From an uncultured bacterium (GTDB lineage Bacteria; Desulfobacterota; Desulfovibrionia; Desulfovibrionales; Desulfovibrionaceae), in contig CAJMLK010000023.1 in assembly GCA_905214305.1 (NCBI GenBank), positions 1 to 39,132 of the forward strand: DNA of 39,132 bases. The letters are read 5' to 3'. Position 1 is the stretch's first letter. Each line of letters begins with the position of its first letter. The notes beneath the pieces are model-generated. The model was not told the origin of the DNA. It was given only the letters and a program-made list of their open reading frames with translations, and searched no databases. The translations under genes were made by a program, and so were the position numbers. This document shows, in pieces, positions 7,150 through 15,342 of the stretch.

Positions 7150-8265
7150 GTGAAACAATTACGTTTTTTCTGCCTGCTTCCGCTGTTGGTTGTGCTGCTG
7201 TGGGGAAGCCTGGCCTTAGCGGCGGAGCAGCCGCCCGCGCCTGTGGCAGCTTCGGCACCAGTGGCTCCCCCTGCACCCGCAACCGGGCAACAGGGCATTG
7301 TCCTGGGGCAACCGGATGCCCAGCGCAACTCTGCGTCAGCCCAACCCGCTGCTGTAAATCCACCGCCAGCGCCGCCTGTGGTTCCTTCTGCCACGGTCGC
7401 GCCCACAAGTGCGCCGCCCCAGGCAGAGGCCAAAAAGCCGGATGTACAGAGCCTGTTTGAGGAAAGTCTGCGGCAGATGATGCCCCTGGATAACAGCCAG
7501 ATTCAACAATATCGCGAATGGTCGGATCAGCGTGATCGGGCCTTGTTGCCGGTGTCGCCCGCTTTGGTGTCACGCACGGCGCGGGTGTCGCTGGAACCCG
7601 GCAGTGCGCCGGTGCGAGTGTTCACCACGGCCAATATAGCCACTTCGCTGCTTATCCATGATTCCACGGGCCAGCCCTGGCCCATCACCTCCGTCACCAA
7701 CGGCGGGCCGTCGTTCTTTCAGGTACTGCGGCCTGAGCTGCCGGACGGCAACCTTCTCAACGTCATGCCCACACAGGGCTACGGCACCACAACGCTGGTG
7801 GTCACGCTGGAGAAACTGGACATCCCTCTTGTCATCCGTCTGGAATCAGACTCGGTACGCGGGCCGGAGCGCAAGGCGGACGCCCTGGTGCTCTTTCAGA
7901 TTTCTCAGCAAGGGCCACGGGCCAAGGCCCCGCTCATTCAGGACATCAAAGAGACGGTGGATTCCACCATGCTGGCCTTTTTGGATCATGTGCCGCCCAG
8001 CGGAGCCTTGCGAGTGCGCATTGAACCCAAGGCCGACAAGGCGATCGTCTGGAAACTCGGCGCACATCACTACATCCGCACGAGCCACACCCTGATGTGG
8101 CCTGCCTGGACGGCGGTGGTGCATGGCGCGGGCAACATGAAGTGCTACGAGGTGCCGATCACGTCGCGGGTGATGGTGTCTGTTGAGGGTAAAATGCAGA
8201 CCCTCGTGCTGTCCGATGCGTCCTCATTGGCCAAGCCTCAAGGAAACAGTGAGGTGAAGCCATGA
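7150..8265 (+). CDS. dotH: DotH/IcmK-like (TraN) outer-membrane core protein
   Basis: The GTG start at 7150 has a TGAGGAG ribosome site. A Sec signal peptide (LLPLLVVLLWGSLALA) is followed by an Ala/Pro-rich linker (to about residue 95) and the DotH domain. Family blocks include VSLEPGSAPVRVFTTANIAT and the signature DSTGQPWPITSV. Length 371 aa fits Legionella DotH (about 360) and IncI TraN. In type IVB systems DotH, with the lipoproteins DotC and DotD, forms the outer-membrane ring through which DotG passes. The stop overlaps the dotG start by 4 nt, so they are coupled. First gene of the main transfer operon. Confidence 0.9.
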   Translation: MKQLRFFCLLPLLVVLLWGSLALAAEQPPAPVAASAPVAPPAPATGQQGIVLGQPDAQRNSASAQPAAVNPPPAPPVVPSATVAPTSAPPQAEAKKPDVQSLFEESLRQMMPLDNSQIQQYREWSDQRDRALLPVSPALVSRTARVSLEPGSAPVRVFTTANIATSLLIHDSTGQPWPITSVTNGGPSFFQVLRPELPDGNLLNVMPTQGYGTTTLVVTLEKLDIPLVIRLESDSVRGPERKADALVLFQISQQGPRAKAPLIQDIKETVDSTMLAFLDHVPPSGALRVRIEPKADKAIVWKLGAHHYIRTSHTLMWPAWTAVVHGAGNMKCYEVPITSRVMVSVEGKMQTLVLSDASSLAKPQGNSEVKP

Positions 8266-9395
8266 GCCTTACCAGCACGGAAAAGAAGCGCCGCTTCATC
8301 ATGTTCGTTCTGCTGGGCCTAGCTGTGGCCGCTGTGATTGTGGTGGGTTCCATGATGCTGTTTGCGCCCAAGAAGCCTCCGGCTTCGGCCAATTTGGGCA
8401 CGGCCCGCACAGATGCGGTCAAAGGTCAGGCAGGCGGCGAAGGATCGGAGGAATACAACAAAAAGCTGGAGGCCCACGACCAGCAAAAGGCCAACAGTGC
8501 CCTTGCTGCGGGCGAAAGCTTTATTCCCACGCCTGTGGGCACAAAGTCGCCGGTGGTGACACGCAAGCCAGACACGCCCCCGCCGCCCCCGCCGGTCACG
8601 CCGGTCACGCCGCCGCGTGTGGCTCCGGCGCAGGCTCCACGCACGGACAACACCCTGCAAAAGCGAATGCTGGAAGACCTGGCCGCTCTGGATGCCAAAC
8701 TGGCCTCGGTATCTCTCGAACAGGGAAAGATTGTCTTTACGCATGACTTTTCTAAAGACAAGCCCGCGCCAACACCTGCGGCCATCACGGGCAGTGCGGA
8801 ACAGCCCTCCGGCACCGCTCTGGCTTTGAAGCCAGGCGATCTGCTCTACGCCGTCATTGATACCGGCGTGAACTCTGACGTGCCCTCCGCCGTCATGGCA
8901 ACCGTGGCCTCCGGCAAATATAAAAACGCCCGTATGCTCGGCAAGTTTCAACGTTTTGAGGAACGGCTGGTGCTGGCCTTCACCAGAGTCATTCTGCCGG
9001 ACGGGTCAGATGTGCAGATTGAGGGCTATGCCGTTGACCCGGCCACGTCTGAAGCCTCTGTGGCCACTTCGGTGGATACGCATTTCTTCAGCCGCTGGGG
9101 CGGACTGGTGGCATCGGCCTTTCTGGAAGGCTTGTCCAATGCCAAAAAATACAGCGGCGCACAGAGCACGGTTTATGGCGGATATGGGGGCGGCATGAAC
9201 AACCAGGCCACGGATCAGATGGTCTGGAACACATACAGCCCTGCGGATCAGGCGTGGATAGCTGCCGGGAAAGTGGGGGAAAAGGCTGGGAAAATCTTTG
9301 AGAAGAACTTTGACCGGCCTCCTACTGTGTACCTCGAAAGCGGCACGCCTGTGGGCATTCTCGTGCTCAACGTGAAGGCCCAATCAGGGAGGTGA
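8262..9395 (+). CDS. dotG: DotG/IcmE-like (TraO, VirB10-type) core channel protein
   Basis: This inner-membrane-anchored periplasmic protein spans the envelope. One N-terminal TM (about residues 11-34) is followed by a proline-rich stretch (near 97-115). The C-terminal VirB10/TrbI-like domain begins near KPGDLLYAVIDTGVNSDVPS and continues with ARMLGKFQRFEERLVLAFTR and VILPDGS. At 377 aa it is much shorter than Legionella DotG (about 1050) because it lacks the long repeat region, and it is near IncI TraO in size. That favours a conjugation rather than an effector-secretion version. The start overlaps dotH (ATGA). GGAGG precedes the next gene. Confidence 0.9.
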   Translation: MSLTSTEKKRRFIMFVLLGLAVAAVIVVGSMMLFAPKKPPASANLGTARTDAVKGQAGGEGSEEYNKKLEAHDQQKANSALAAGESFIPTPVGTKSPVVTRKPDTPPPPPPVTPVTPPRVAPAQAPRTDNTLQKRMLEDLAALDAKLASVSLEQGKIVFTHDFSKDKPAPTPAAITGSAEQPSGTALALKPGDLLYAVIDTGVNSDVPSAVMATVASGKYKNARMLGKFQRFEERLVLAFTRVILPDGSDVQIEGYAVDPATSEASVATSVDTHFFSRWGGLVASAFLEGLSNAKKYSGAQSTVYGGYGGGMNNQATDQMVWNTYSPADQAWIAAGKVGEKAGKIFEKNFDRPPTVYLESGTPVGILVLNVKAQSGR

Positions 9396-9398
9396 TGT

Positions 9399-9905
9399 AT
9401 GGAAAACTACGTCGCCAATGTGATTCCACATTTGCAACAGTGGTGGCCCGTCATCATTGTGCTGGCTTACCTTGTGGGCATCGGCTTTGCGATGGTGTCT
9501 CTGGCGCAGAGCGTCAGCCATAAACACCGCTTCAACCGCAGCACCGCTGTGTGGACGCTGTGGGCAGCTGTGCTCTTGCTGAATATTCCCGCGCTCATGG
9601 ATTCTCTCGCCATGACCGTCTTCAACCAGACTTCGGAACAGACCCTGAGCTATTCACCTCCAGCGTCGTCAGGAGCTGTTTACATCCAGTTCGCTGTCTA
9701 CGGCATCGCCACCGTGGGTGTCATCGGCATCATCCGGGGGCTGTGCCTGCTGCGCGATACCCCCAATCAAAGCATGAACTTGAGCCGCTGCATTGTGCAT
9801 CTCTTCGGCGGCATTTTTGCCGTGAACCTTGTCACCTTTCTGCGGGGCATCGGGGCCACGCTGGGTGGTGATGTGCAAACCACTATTGCTAAAATCATTG
9901 GATAA
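9399..9905 (+). CDS. dotE: DotE/IcmC-like (TraQ) inner-membrane protein
   Basis: The 168-aa polytopic protein has TM segments near residues 15-36, 48-68, 90-112 and 128-148. The end (LSRCIVHLFGGIFAVNLVTF, then GIGATLGGDV) has the Gly-rich signature shared by the IcmC/DotE, DotV and IcmD group. Position between dotG and the icmD-like gene matches IncI traO-traP-traQ-traR, except that traP (dotF) is missing here. It is preceded by AGGGAGGTG. Function in these systems is structural and not well defined. Confidence 0.75.
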   Translation: MENYVANVIPHLQQWWPVIIVLAYLVGIGFAMVSLAQSVSHKHRFNRSTAVWTLWAAVLLLNIPALMDSLAMTVFNQTSEQTLSYSPPASSGAVYIQFAVYGIATVGVIGIIRGLCLLRDTPNQSMNLSRCIVHLFGGIFAVNLVTFLRGIGATLGGDVQTTIAKIIG

Positions 9906-9917
9906 TAAGGAGATTTT

Positions 9918-10316
9918 ATGGACAGCCGTTTTTGTTTCGCTTCGGTGTCCCCTGTCCGTTTGACCGTTACGGCCTTGGCTGCCGCCGCCGTGTGGCTCTT
10001 TGCACCGGAGCTGGCTCAGGCCGCCGTGACCTTTGGCGACATCGGCCAGAACGTGGCGGACAGCGCCAAGGGGGTGGCCAAGGGTGTCACGATGGTGGGG
10101 TTCGCCTCCGGCGCGGGCATGGGCGTGTGGGGTTGCATCGACCTCTACAAGGCTACCAAGAGTCAGTCCGGGCAATCCGGCAACTACGCGCCCGGCGTTG
10201 CCAAGGTGGTCATTGGTGCGCTGGCCCTTGGCATCGGGGAATTTCTCGGTTCCGGCTCGGCCACACTTTTCGGCTCTGACCAGACTACCGGTCTTGATGA
10301 ACTTGGGCTTCGGTAA
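9918..10316 (+). CDS. icmD: DotP/IcmD-like (TraR) membrane protein
   Basis: The 132-aa protein has a signal-like first helix (LTVTALAAAAVWLFAPELAQ, then AA) followed by a conserved-type block, VTFGDIGQNVADSAKGVAKG. Then come a Gly-rich TM (GFASGAGMGVWGCIDLYKAT) and a third hydrophobic segment (VVIGALALGIGEFLG). Order and length match IcmD (132 aa in Legionella) and IncI TraR. It probably sits in the inner membrane as a small core component. AAGGAG precedes the ATG; the next gene starts 12 nt after its stop. Confidence 0.8.
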   Translation: MDSRFCFASVSPVRLTVTALAAAAVWLFAPELAQAAVTFGDIGQNVADSAKGVAKGVTMVGFASGAGMGVWGCIDLYKATKSQSGQSGNYAPGVAKVVIGALALGIGEFLGSGSATLFGSDQTTGLDELGLR

Positions 10317-10328
10317 GCAGGAGGGTGC

Positions 10329-11060
10329 ATGAACTGGTTCAAAAAGAAAACGCCCTTACCGGATATTGCAGCGTCGGGTGCGGAAGACTCGGCAGCAACA
10401 GAAGCTGTGGAAAGTCTCTCCCCGGATGCGCCTCCGGCTTACGATGCCGAAACGGTTATCGGCGGTCTTACTTGGTATCGTTTGCAGTATCAGCGGGTCA
10501 TGAAGTTGGCCGTGGGCCTGGTGCTCATGCTCATTGTCTGCATCGCGGTCATTGCTTTGCTCATCGTCCGGCAGCCCACACCACGCTATTTTGCGGCAAC
10601 GCCCGACCTTCGCCTGGCTCCGCTCATTCCTCTGGATAAGCCAGTTCTCAGCCAGCAAGGGCTTTTGAACTGGGTGACAGAAACCATCAGCAATGCCGTT
10701 TCGCTCGATTTTCTGGAATGGCGGGAAACGCTCTCCAACACCAGAGAGAATTTTGAGGATGCGGCATACAAGTCTTTCCTGTCGTCACTGGGGTCTTCCG
10801 GCATTCTGGACATGATCCGGGAAAAACGACTTTCCGTGTCGGCTGTGGTCACGCGGGCACCTGTCATCAGTGCATCCGGCCTTGTGGGCGGCAGAGCCAC
10901 CTGGAAGGTCGAGTTTCCTCTCGTGGTCTCCTACGAATCAAGTCAAGGGGTGGAAAGTACCCAACGTCTCATGGCCACGGTGCTGGTGGCTCGTGCGTCT
11001 ACCCTGACCACCCCGCGTGGCGTCGTCATTCAGCAAGTTGTGCTGAAGAGGGGGGAATAA
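10329..11060 (+). CDS. dotI: DotI/IcmL-like (TraM) inner-membrane protein
   Basis: At 243 aa, a cytoplasmic N-terminus of about 60 residues leads to the family block WYRLQYQRVMKLAVGLVLML and one TM (about 59-80). The periplasmic domain contains the typical LNWVTETISNAVSLDFLEWR. In Legionella, DotI forms a VirB8-like ring. Length is close to DotI (212) and TraM (about 230). GGAGG (10319-10324) precedes the start. Its last base overlaps a possible small ORF (ATG at 11060). Confidence 0.9.
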   Translation: MNWFKKKTPLPDIAASGAEDSAATEAVESLSPDAPPAYDAETVIGGLTWYRLQYQRVMKLAVGLVLMLIVCIAVIALLIVRQPTPRYFAATPDLRLAPLIPLDKPVLSQQGLLNWVTETISNAVSLDFLEWRETLSNTRENFEDAAYKSFLSSLGSSGILDMIREKRLSVSAVVTRAPVISASGLVGGRATWKVEFPLVVSYESSQGVESTQRLMATVLVARASTLTTPRGVVIQQVVLKRGE

Positions 11061-11194
11061 TGAAATTGTTCACCCCTCTTCAGGCGGATGCGAGAGCAGA
11101 CGCCCGCTACGCAGGCGCAGGCGGAATTCACTTCCGCCGTCTGCGCCGGAGTAAGCGTAATCATTTCATAAGTAGGGGGAATGATGATGCTTGA
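11060..11194 (+). CDS. possible 44-aa leader ORF between dotI and dotO
   Basis: An ATG overlaps the dotI stop (TAATG) and the frame ends inside the first codons of dotO. The peptide is Arg/Ala-rich (MKLFTPLQADARADARYAGA at the start) and is encoded partly by the hairpin at 11114-11147. Translation of it could open the hairpin and couple dotI to dotO. No homology recognised; it may simply be the spacer read as protein. Confidence 0.2.
   Translation: MKLFTPLQADARADARYAGAGGIHFRRLRRSKRNHFISRGNDDA
11114..11147 (+). repeat. long GC-rich hairpin between dotI and dotO
   Basis: GGCGCAG (11114-11120) and GCGGAA (11121-11126) pair with CTGCGCC (11141-11147) and TTCCGC (11132-11137), with a 3-nt bulge and a 5-nt loop. 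No T-run follows. This is the only sizeable gap in the otherwise tightly packed dotH-dotO run, so it may block RNase or tune ATPase expression. Confidence 0.55.
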
Positions 11195-14100
11195 CTCCCT
11201 CGTTCACGGCATTGATCGCGGTATCCGCGCCCTGTCCGAAACCTTTTATGGGCCGGTAGGATCGTACTGCAAGCTGGAAACAGTGGACAGAGACGCCCTG
11301 GTAGCTGACGACGGGAGCCTTATCACTGTCTTGCGGCTGGAAGGGGCGCTGCAACAGGTGGGTGTGGAAGAGTATGCCACCATTGTGCGCGGCCTGACGG
11401 AAAAGCTGCAATCCACATTGTCCCGGCCCGGCCACAGTATTCAGATTGTCTTTGAGTATGACCCGGAGGCCAGCGGCGCTCGCGTTCGGGAGATGCTGCT
11501 GCCGTCGCGGCGCACTGCTCAGAACCTGGGTTTGCACATAGGCCCCTTGCTTGAGAACTGGGGGCAAGCCCTTGAGCGGTACTGTACCCACGAAGTCTGT
11601 TGGCTGGTCTTGTGGACGCGGCCTGGCGTTATGTCGGAGGGCTTGCGTAAAACCGCGCTCAAAGAGCGTCTTGTCTCCATGCGCAAAGCCCCCATGCAAC
11701 CAGGGTGTCAGCAGGTATCCGCCGCCATTGCTGCGCTGCATGACGCGCATAACGGCTTTGTGACCGGGGTGCTCGATGCCTTTCGGCAGGAAGAGCTTTT
11801 GCTGTACCCGCTCACTCCTCATGAGGCGTTGCGCGACATCCGCATGTGCATTGACCCTGAGTTCACGGGCAGGGACTGGCAAGCTCGTATTCCTGGCGAC
11901 CCGCTGGCTCTCGGCCTGCCTGATCCCCAATATGGAGGGGGCGCTTCGGCAGCGGCCATATTGCACAACGTCATCTACCCGGATTTCAAAACCCAGCTTT
12001 GGCCGCGTGAGGGCCACATGCTTTCCCGCAGCGCCATACAGGTGGGGGATCGGGTGTATGGCCCACTCATCATGACCCTCATGCCCCAGACGCCCAAACC
12101 TTTTCAGGAGTTCTTCCGGGTGCTGGCACGTCGGGATGAGCGGATGCCGTACCGTGTGTCTTTTCTACTGGAACCGGGTGGGCTGAACATGGGCATAAAG
12201 CCGCTCTTGTCAGCCATATTGGGCTTTGCCAGCTCAGACAACAAGCGTTTCAACAATGCGGTCTCTGCCCTGACTGCTCTGGACTTGGAAGGCGTGTGCT
12301 GTGTGAAGTTCCGCATTTGCTTCTGTACTTGGGCAGTCATTGGAACACGGACGGAAAAAGAAGCCCATATGCTGCTTCGGCGGCGCATGGCGGAGCTGGC
12401 CAAGGCCATTCAGGGCTGGGGCACCACGGACGTGTCCGAGGCTGTGGGCGATCCTCTGCTGGGCCTTGCGGCCACGGTGCCCGCCATGATGCCCTCAAGC
12501 CCGGCTCCGGTGGCGGCGGCTCCCTTGCAGGACGCCATCGGCATGTTGCCCTTGCGCTCGGCTTCGCCCTGGAAAGAAGGTTCGCTCCTTCTGCGCACTC
12601 AGGACGGCAAGCTTTTTCCCTTCGCTCCCAATTCATCGGAGCAGGCCTCGTGGATTGATCTTGGTGTGGCCCCGATGGGCGGCGGCAAGTCGGTGTTCCT
12701 CAACGCACTGAACTTCGCCTTTGTGACGCAGGCCGGGCTTTCGCGCCTGCCGTGGGTGTCCATCATCGACGTGGGGCCGTCCAGCTCTGGTCTCATCACG
12801 TTGCTTAAAGAGAATCTGCCCGAAGGCAAAAAACACCTGGCCGCCTATCACCGCCTGCGCATGACGGAAGAGTATTGCGTCAATCCCTTTGATACTCCGC
12901 TGGGTTGTCGGTATCCCTTGCCCTCGCATCAGACTTTTCTGGCCAACCTGTTGACTCTTTTGTGTACGCCTTTGGACAGCACGCCCTTTGACAAGGATGT
13001 GCCAGCTCTTGTGCGGCAGGCCATTGAGCTGGCGTATGAAGAGTTGTCCGACAAGCATAATCCCCGGCTGTACCATTCCAATGTGCTGCCGGAACTCCAT
13101 ACCTTGCTGTTGCGTGAGGACATTCCTCTGAACACATCTCCCACTTGGTGGGAAGTGGTGGATGCGCTTTTTGATCGTGGTTTCGTGCATGAGGCCATTC
13201 AGGCGCAACGCTATGCCGTGCCGCTCCTGGGCGACATCACCACGCAGATCAACCAGAATCAGGGCATCATCAATAGCTATGAAAAGAAGACCAGGAGCGA
13301 AGCCTGGCGTTCCATCATTGCCGCCATCAGTGCCTATGCGGTGTTGAAGGAACCCACGCGTTTTGATCTTGGGGACGCACAGATTGTCAGCCTTGACCTG
13401 GACGAAGTGGCCACACACGGCGGGCCTGGGGCGAATCGTCAGTCTGCCGTCATGTATATGCTGGCGCGGCATGTGCTGGGGGCACGTTTCTTCCTGATGC
13501 CGGATGATGTGAAGCTCATGCCGGAACGCTACCAAGACTATCATGCAGAACGTATTGAAGCCATTCGGGAAGACCCCAAACGGCTTTGTTACGATGAAGC
13601 TCACCGCGTGACCAAAAACAGCTCGGTATCCGGGCAGCTCTTGGCAGATATGACCACTATGGCGCGAGAATCGCGCAAGTGGAACCTTTCCATCGGCCTG
13701 TACACACAATCCATTGACGACATCCCCGACATCATCATTGAGCTTGCCAGTACCATGCTCATTCTGGGAGCCGGAACAGAGCACAGCATTGCCAACCTGA
13801 CAAAGCGTTTCTCCTTGAACGGAGCCTGCCGCTACGCCCTGGGGCATCTGGGCAAGCCCGGCCCGGCTGGTTCCAATCTGGTGGCGCTCTTTCGCACAGG
13901 CGCGGGCATGTCGCAGCTGGTGCTCAGCCTGACCATCGGCGGGCAGGCGCTCTGGGCCTTTTCCACCACCACGGAAGACGTGGCCATACGCAACCATCTC
14001 TACAAACGCATGGAGCCTTCCGAGGCCTTGCGGCGGCTTGCGGCTCGCTTTCCGGGCGGATCGGCCAAGGCCGAGGTGGAGCGTCGTCGTCGCCGAGTCA

Positions 14101-14195
14101 CGGATCAAAGCGAAGTCAGTGACGTGCTGGTCAACGTGATTCAGGAAATTGTCAATGAAATAGCCAGCGCCCCCCAGACTGTGAGGACATCATGA
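11181..14195 (+). CDS. dotO: DotO/IcmB-like (TraU) ATPase
   Basis: This 1004-aa VirB4-class ATPase powers assembly and transport at the cytoplasmic face. Walker A is APMGGGKS (A497-S504) and Walker B is CYDEAH (D805, E806). The N-terminal half (to about 430) is the DotO-specific region, with LVLWTRPGVM and FLLEPGGLNMG. The length equals Legionella IcmB (about 1009) and IncI TraU. Three ATG codons stand in a row at 11181-11189; GGGGGA lies just upstream, so the exact Met is uncertain. It overlaps the next gene by ATGA. Confidence 0.92.
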   Translation: MMMLDSLVHGIDRGIRALSETFYGPVGSYCKLETVDRDALVADDGSLITVLRLEGALQQVGVEEYATIVRGLTEKLQSTLSRPGHSIQIVFEYDPEASGARVREMLLPSRRTAQNLGLHIGPLLENWGQALERYCTHEVCWLVLWTRPGVMSEGLRKTALKERLVSMRKAPMQPGCQQVSAAIAALHDAHNGFVTGVLDAFRQEELLLYPLTPHEALRDIRMCIDPEFTGRDWQARIPGDPLALGLPDPQYGGGASAAAILHNVIYPDFKTQLWPREGHMLSRSAIQVGDRVYGPLIMTLMPQTPKPFQEFFRVLARRDERMPYRVSFLLEPGGLNMGIKPLLSAILGFASSDNKRFNNAVSALTALDLEGVCCVKFRICFCTWAVIGTRTEKEAHMLLRRRMAELAKAIQGWGTTDVSEAVGDPLLGLAATVPAMMPSSPAPVAAAPLQDAIGMLPLRSASPWKEGSLLLRTQDGKLFPFAPNSSEQASWIDLGVAPMGGGKSVFLNALNFAFVTQAGLSRLPWVSIIDVGPSSSGLITLLKENLPEGKKHLAAYHRLRMTEEYCVNPFDTPLGCRYPLPSHQTFLANLLTLLCTPLDSTPFDKDVPALVRQAIELAYEELSDKHNPRLYHSNVLPELHTLLLREDIPLNTSPTWWEVVDALFDRGFVHEAIQAQRYAVPLLGDITTQINQNQGIINSYEKKTRSEAWRSIIAAISAYAVLKEPTRFDLGDAQIVSLDLDEVATHGGPGANRQSAVMYMLARHVLGARFFLMPDDVKLMPERYQDYHAERIEAIREDPKRLCYDEAHRVTKNSSVSGQLLADMTTMARESRKWNLSIGLYTQSIDDIPDIIIELASTMLILGAGTEHSIANLTKRFSLNGACRYALGHLGKPGPAGSNLVALFRTGAGMSQLVLSLTIGGQALWAFSTTTEDVAIRNHLYKRMEPSEALRRLAARFPGGSAKAEVERRRRRVTDQSEVSDVLVNVIQEIVNEIASAPQTVRTS

Positions 14196-15292
14196 AAAGA
14201 TTGTGTATGGCTTTTCTGCTGCTTGTCTTCCCTGCCCAGGCCCTGGCGGCGGGATGCGACTGCGGCTCCATCAACGTCATTGTAACCAGGGCCAAGATGG
14301 AGACCATCCAATCCGTCAATGCCAACACCTCGGCGGAGGCCGCTGCCATTCGTTCGGAAATTTTGCTGGCGGCGCAGAACATCATCGGCACCATCAAGAC
14401 GGAAAGCGCCACCATTGTGCGGGCCATCATCAGCCTGAAAGAGAGCAATGCCGCCATGATCAAGGGGCAGGCAACGGCTGGGCAGGCAACGCGCACCGAG
14501 GATTTGTACGGCAAGGCCGCTCAACCTTCCGGGCTGTGCGGGGCCACTTCTCTGGGCGCTGGAGTTCAGCTTGGGGCGCAGGCGTCCCGCCAGGTGCAGG
14601 GGGCCATGCGCAGCAAGCAGTTGGAGTATTCGAGCAGGTCGGACGCCCGCCCCGTGGAATATTTGAACCGTGTTTTGGAAGAAGGGCATCCCACGGAACA
14701 GGAAATGGTGGATGCGCTCTTTCCTCTTGAAGACACCATCACCGACGAACAGCTCTCGCAAGCTCACGAATCCATCAAGACATTGGCCAATCCCCGGCCT
14801 CTGCCGGTGGTCACGGATGCGCAGAAAGACACACCCTCCGGCCAGACGTATGCTGCTGCCCGCAAAATTCATGAAGGGCGACTGGCCGTGGTCATGGAGA
14901 GCCTGAACAACCATGTGGCTGCCCATGCTCCCACATTGCCTGATGACGTGGCCGCCTGGGCGCGGAATCAGTGGCAGGAGGCAGGCGGCAGCGGCACCCC
15001 TCCGGGCCTGGTGAACGGCAAAATGTCCGAGGCCGGGTTGTTCAAGCTGCTCAGTCAGATGCGCCTTGGCAATCCCAACTGGTTCAATCAAGTGACAAGC
15101 GCCACAGAAGCCGGACTGTTGCGGGAAATGGTGATGATGCAGGCCATCCAGCTTGAACTCGCCCGCCAGAACAATGAGCTGCTTGACCGGCTGAATGTTG
15201 TGGTTGCCCTGGATTATCTGACCCGGATGGACGGCAGTACCGGCAAAGAACTGAACGACTTGTATGTGCGCATGGTTGGAGCACAGCAATAG
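14192..15292 (+). CDS. secreted TraW-like transfer protein
   Basis: This 366-aa exported protein has a signal peptide (MKRLCMAFLLLVFPAQALAA) and then a CDCGS cysteine pair right after the predicted cleavage. A long helical, probably coiled, segment follows (residues 35-95, rich in Ala, Glu, Ile). The C-terminal half contains LRQ-type helices (LLREMVMMQAIQLELARQNN). Its place between dotO (traU) and dotA (traY) matches IncI traW, and I assign it by position and export signal; sequence identity to TraW was not tested. It might be a periplasmic, VirB5-like component. The stop codon lies inside the operator palindrome of dotA. Confidence 0.6.
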   Translation: MKRLCMAFLLLVFPAQALAAGCDCGSINVIVTRAKMETIQSVNANTSAEAAAIRSEILLAAQNIIGTIKTESATIVRAIISLKESNAAMIKGQATAGQATRTEDLYGKAAQPSGLCGATSLGAGVQLGAQASRQVQGAMRSKQLEYSSRSDARPVEYLNRVLEEGHPTEQEMVDALFPLEDTITDEQLSQAHESIKTLANPRPLPVVTDAQKDTPSGQTYAAARKIHEGRLAVVMESLNNHVAAHAPTLPDDVAAWARNQWQEAGGSGTPPGLVNGKMSEAGLFKLLSQMRLGNPNWFNQVTSATEAGLLREMVMMQAIQLELARQNNELLDRLNVVVALDYLTRMDGSTGKELNDLYVRMVGAQQ

Positions 15293-15316
15293 AAATATAT
15301 AAAAATATATTTCTAT
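15289..15316. promoter_or_regulatory. AT-rich palindromic operator, dotA promoter
   Basis: The arms ATAGAAATATAT (15289-15300) and ATATATTTCTAT (15305-15316) are perfect 12-bp inverted copies around AAAA. A promoter-like pair overlaps it: TTGGAG (15276-15281), 16 nt, TATAAA (15298-15303). It contains the stop codon of the preceding gene and lies 27 nt before the dotA ATG. It is one of six related sites in the window. Confidence 0.75.
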
Positions 15317-15342
15317 CAAAAATATAATTAAAGGAAACCTCA

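Noticed and set aside
12633..14108. 491-codon minus-strand open frame opposite dotO
   Set aside because: It is antisense to the Walker-motif-bearing dotO gene, has no ribosome site or family signature, and arises from GC-rich codon bias.
15289..15316. AT palindromes as transcription terminators or IS ends
   Set aside because: Stems are nearly all A-T, sites lie just upstream of genes rather than after them, and no transposase or duplication accompanies them.
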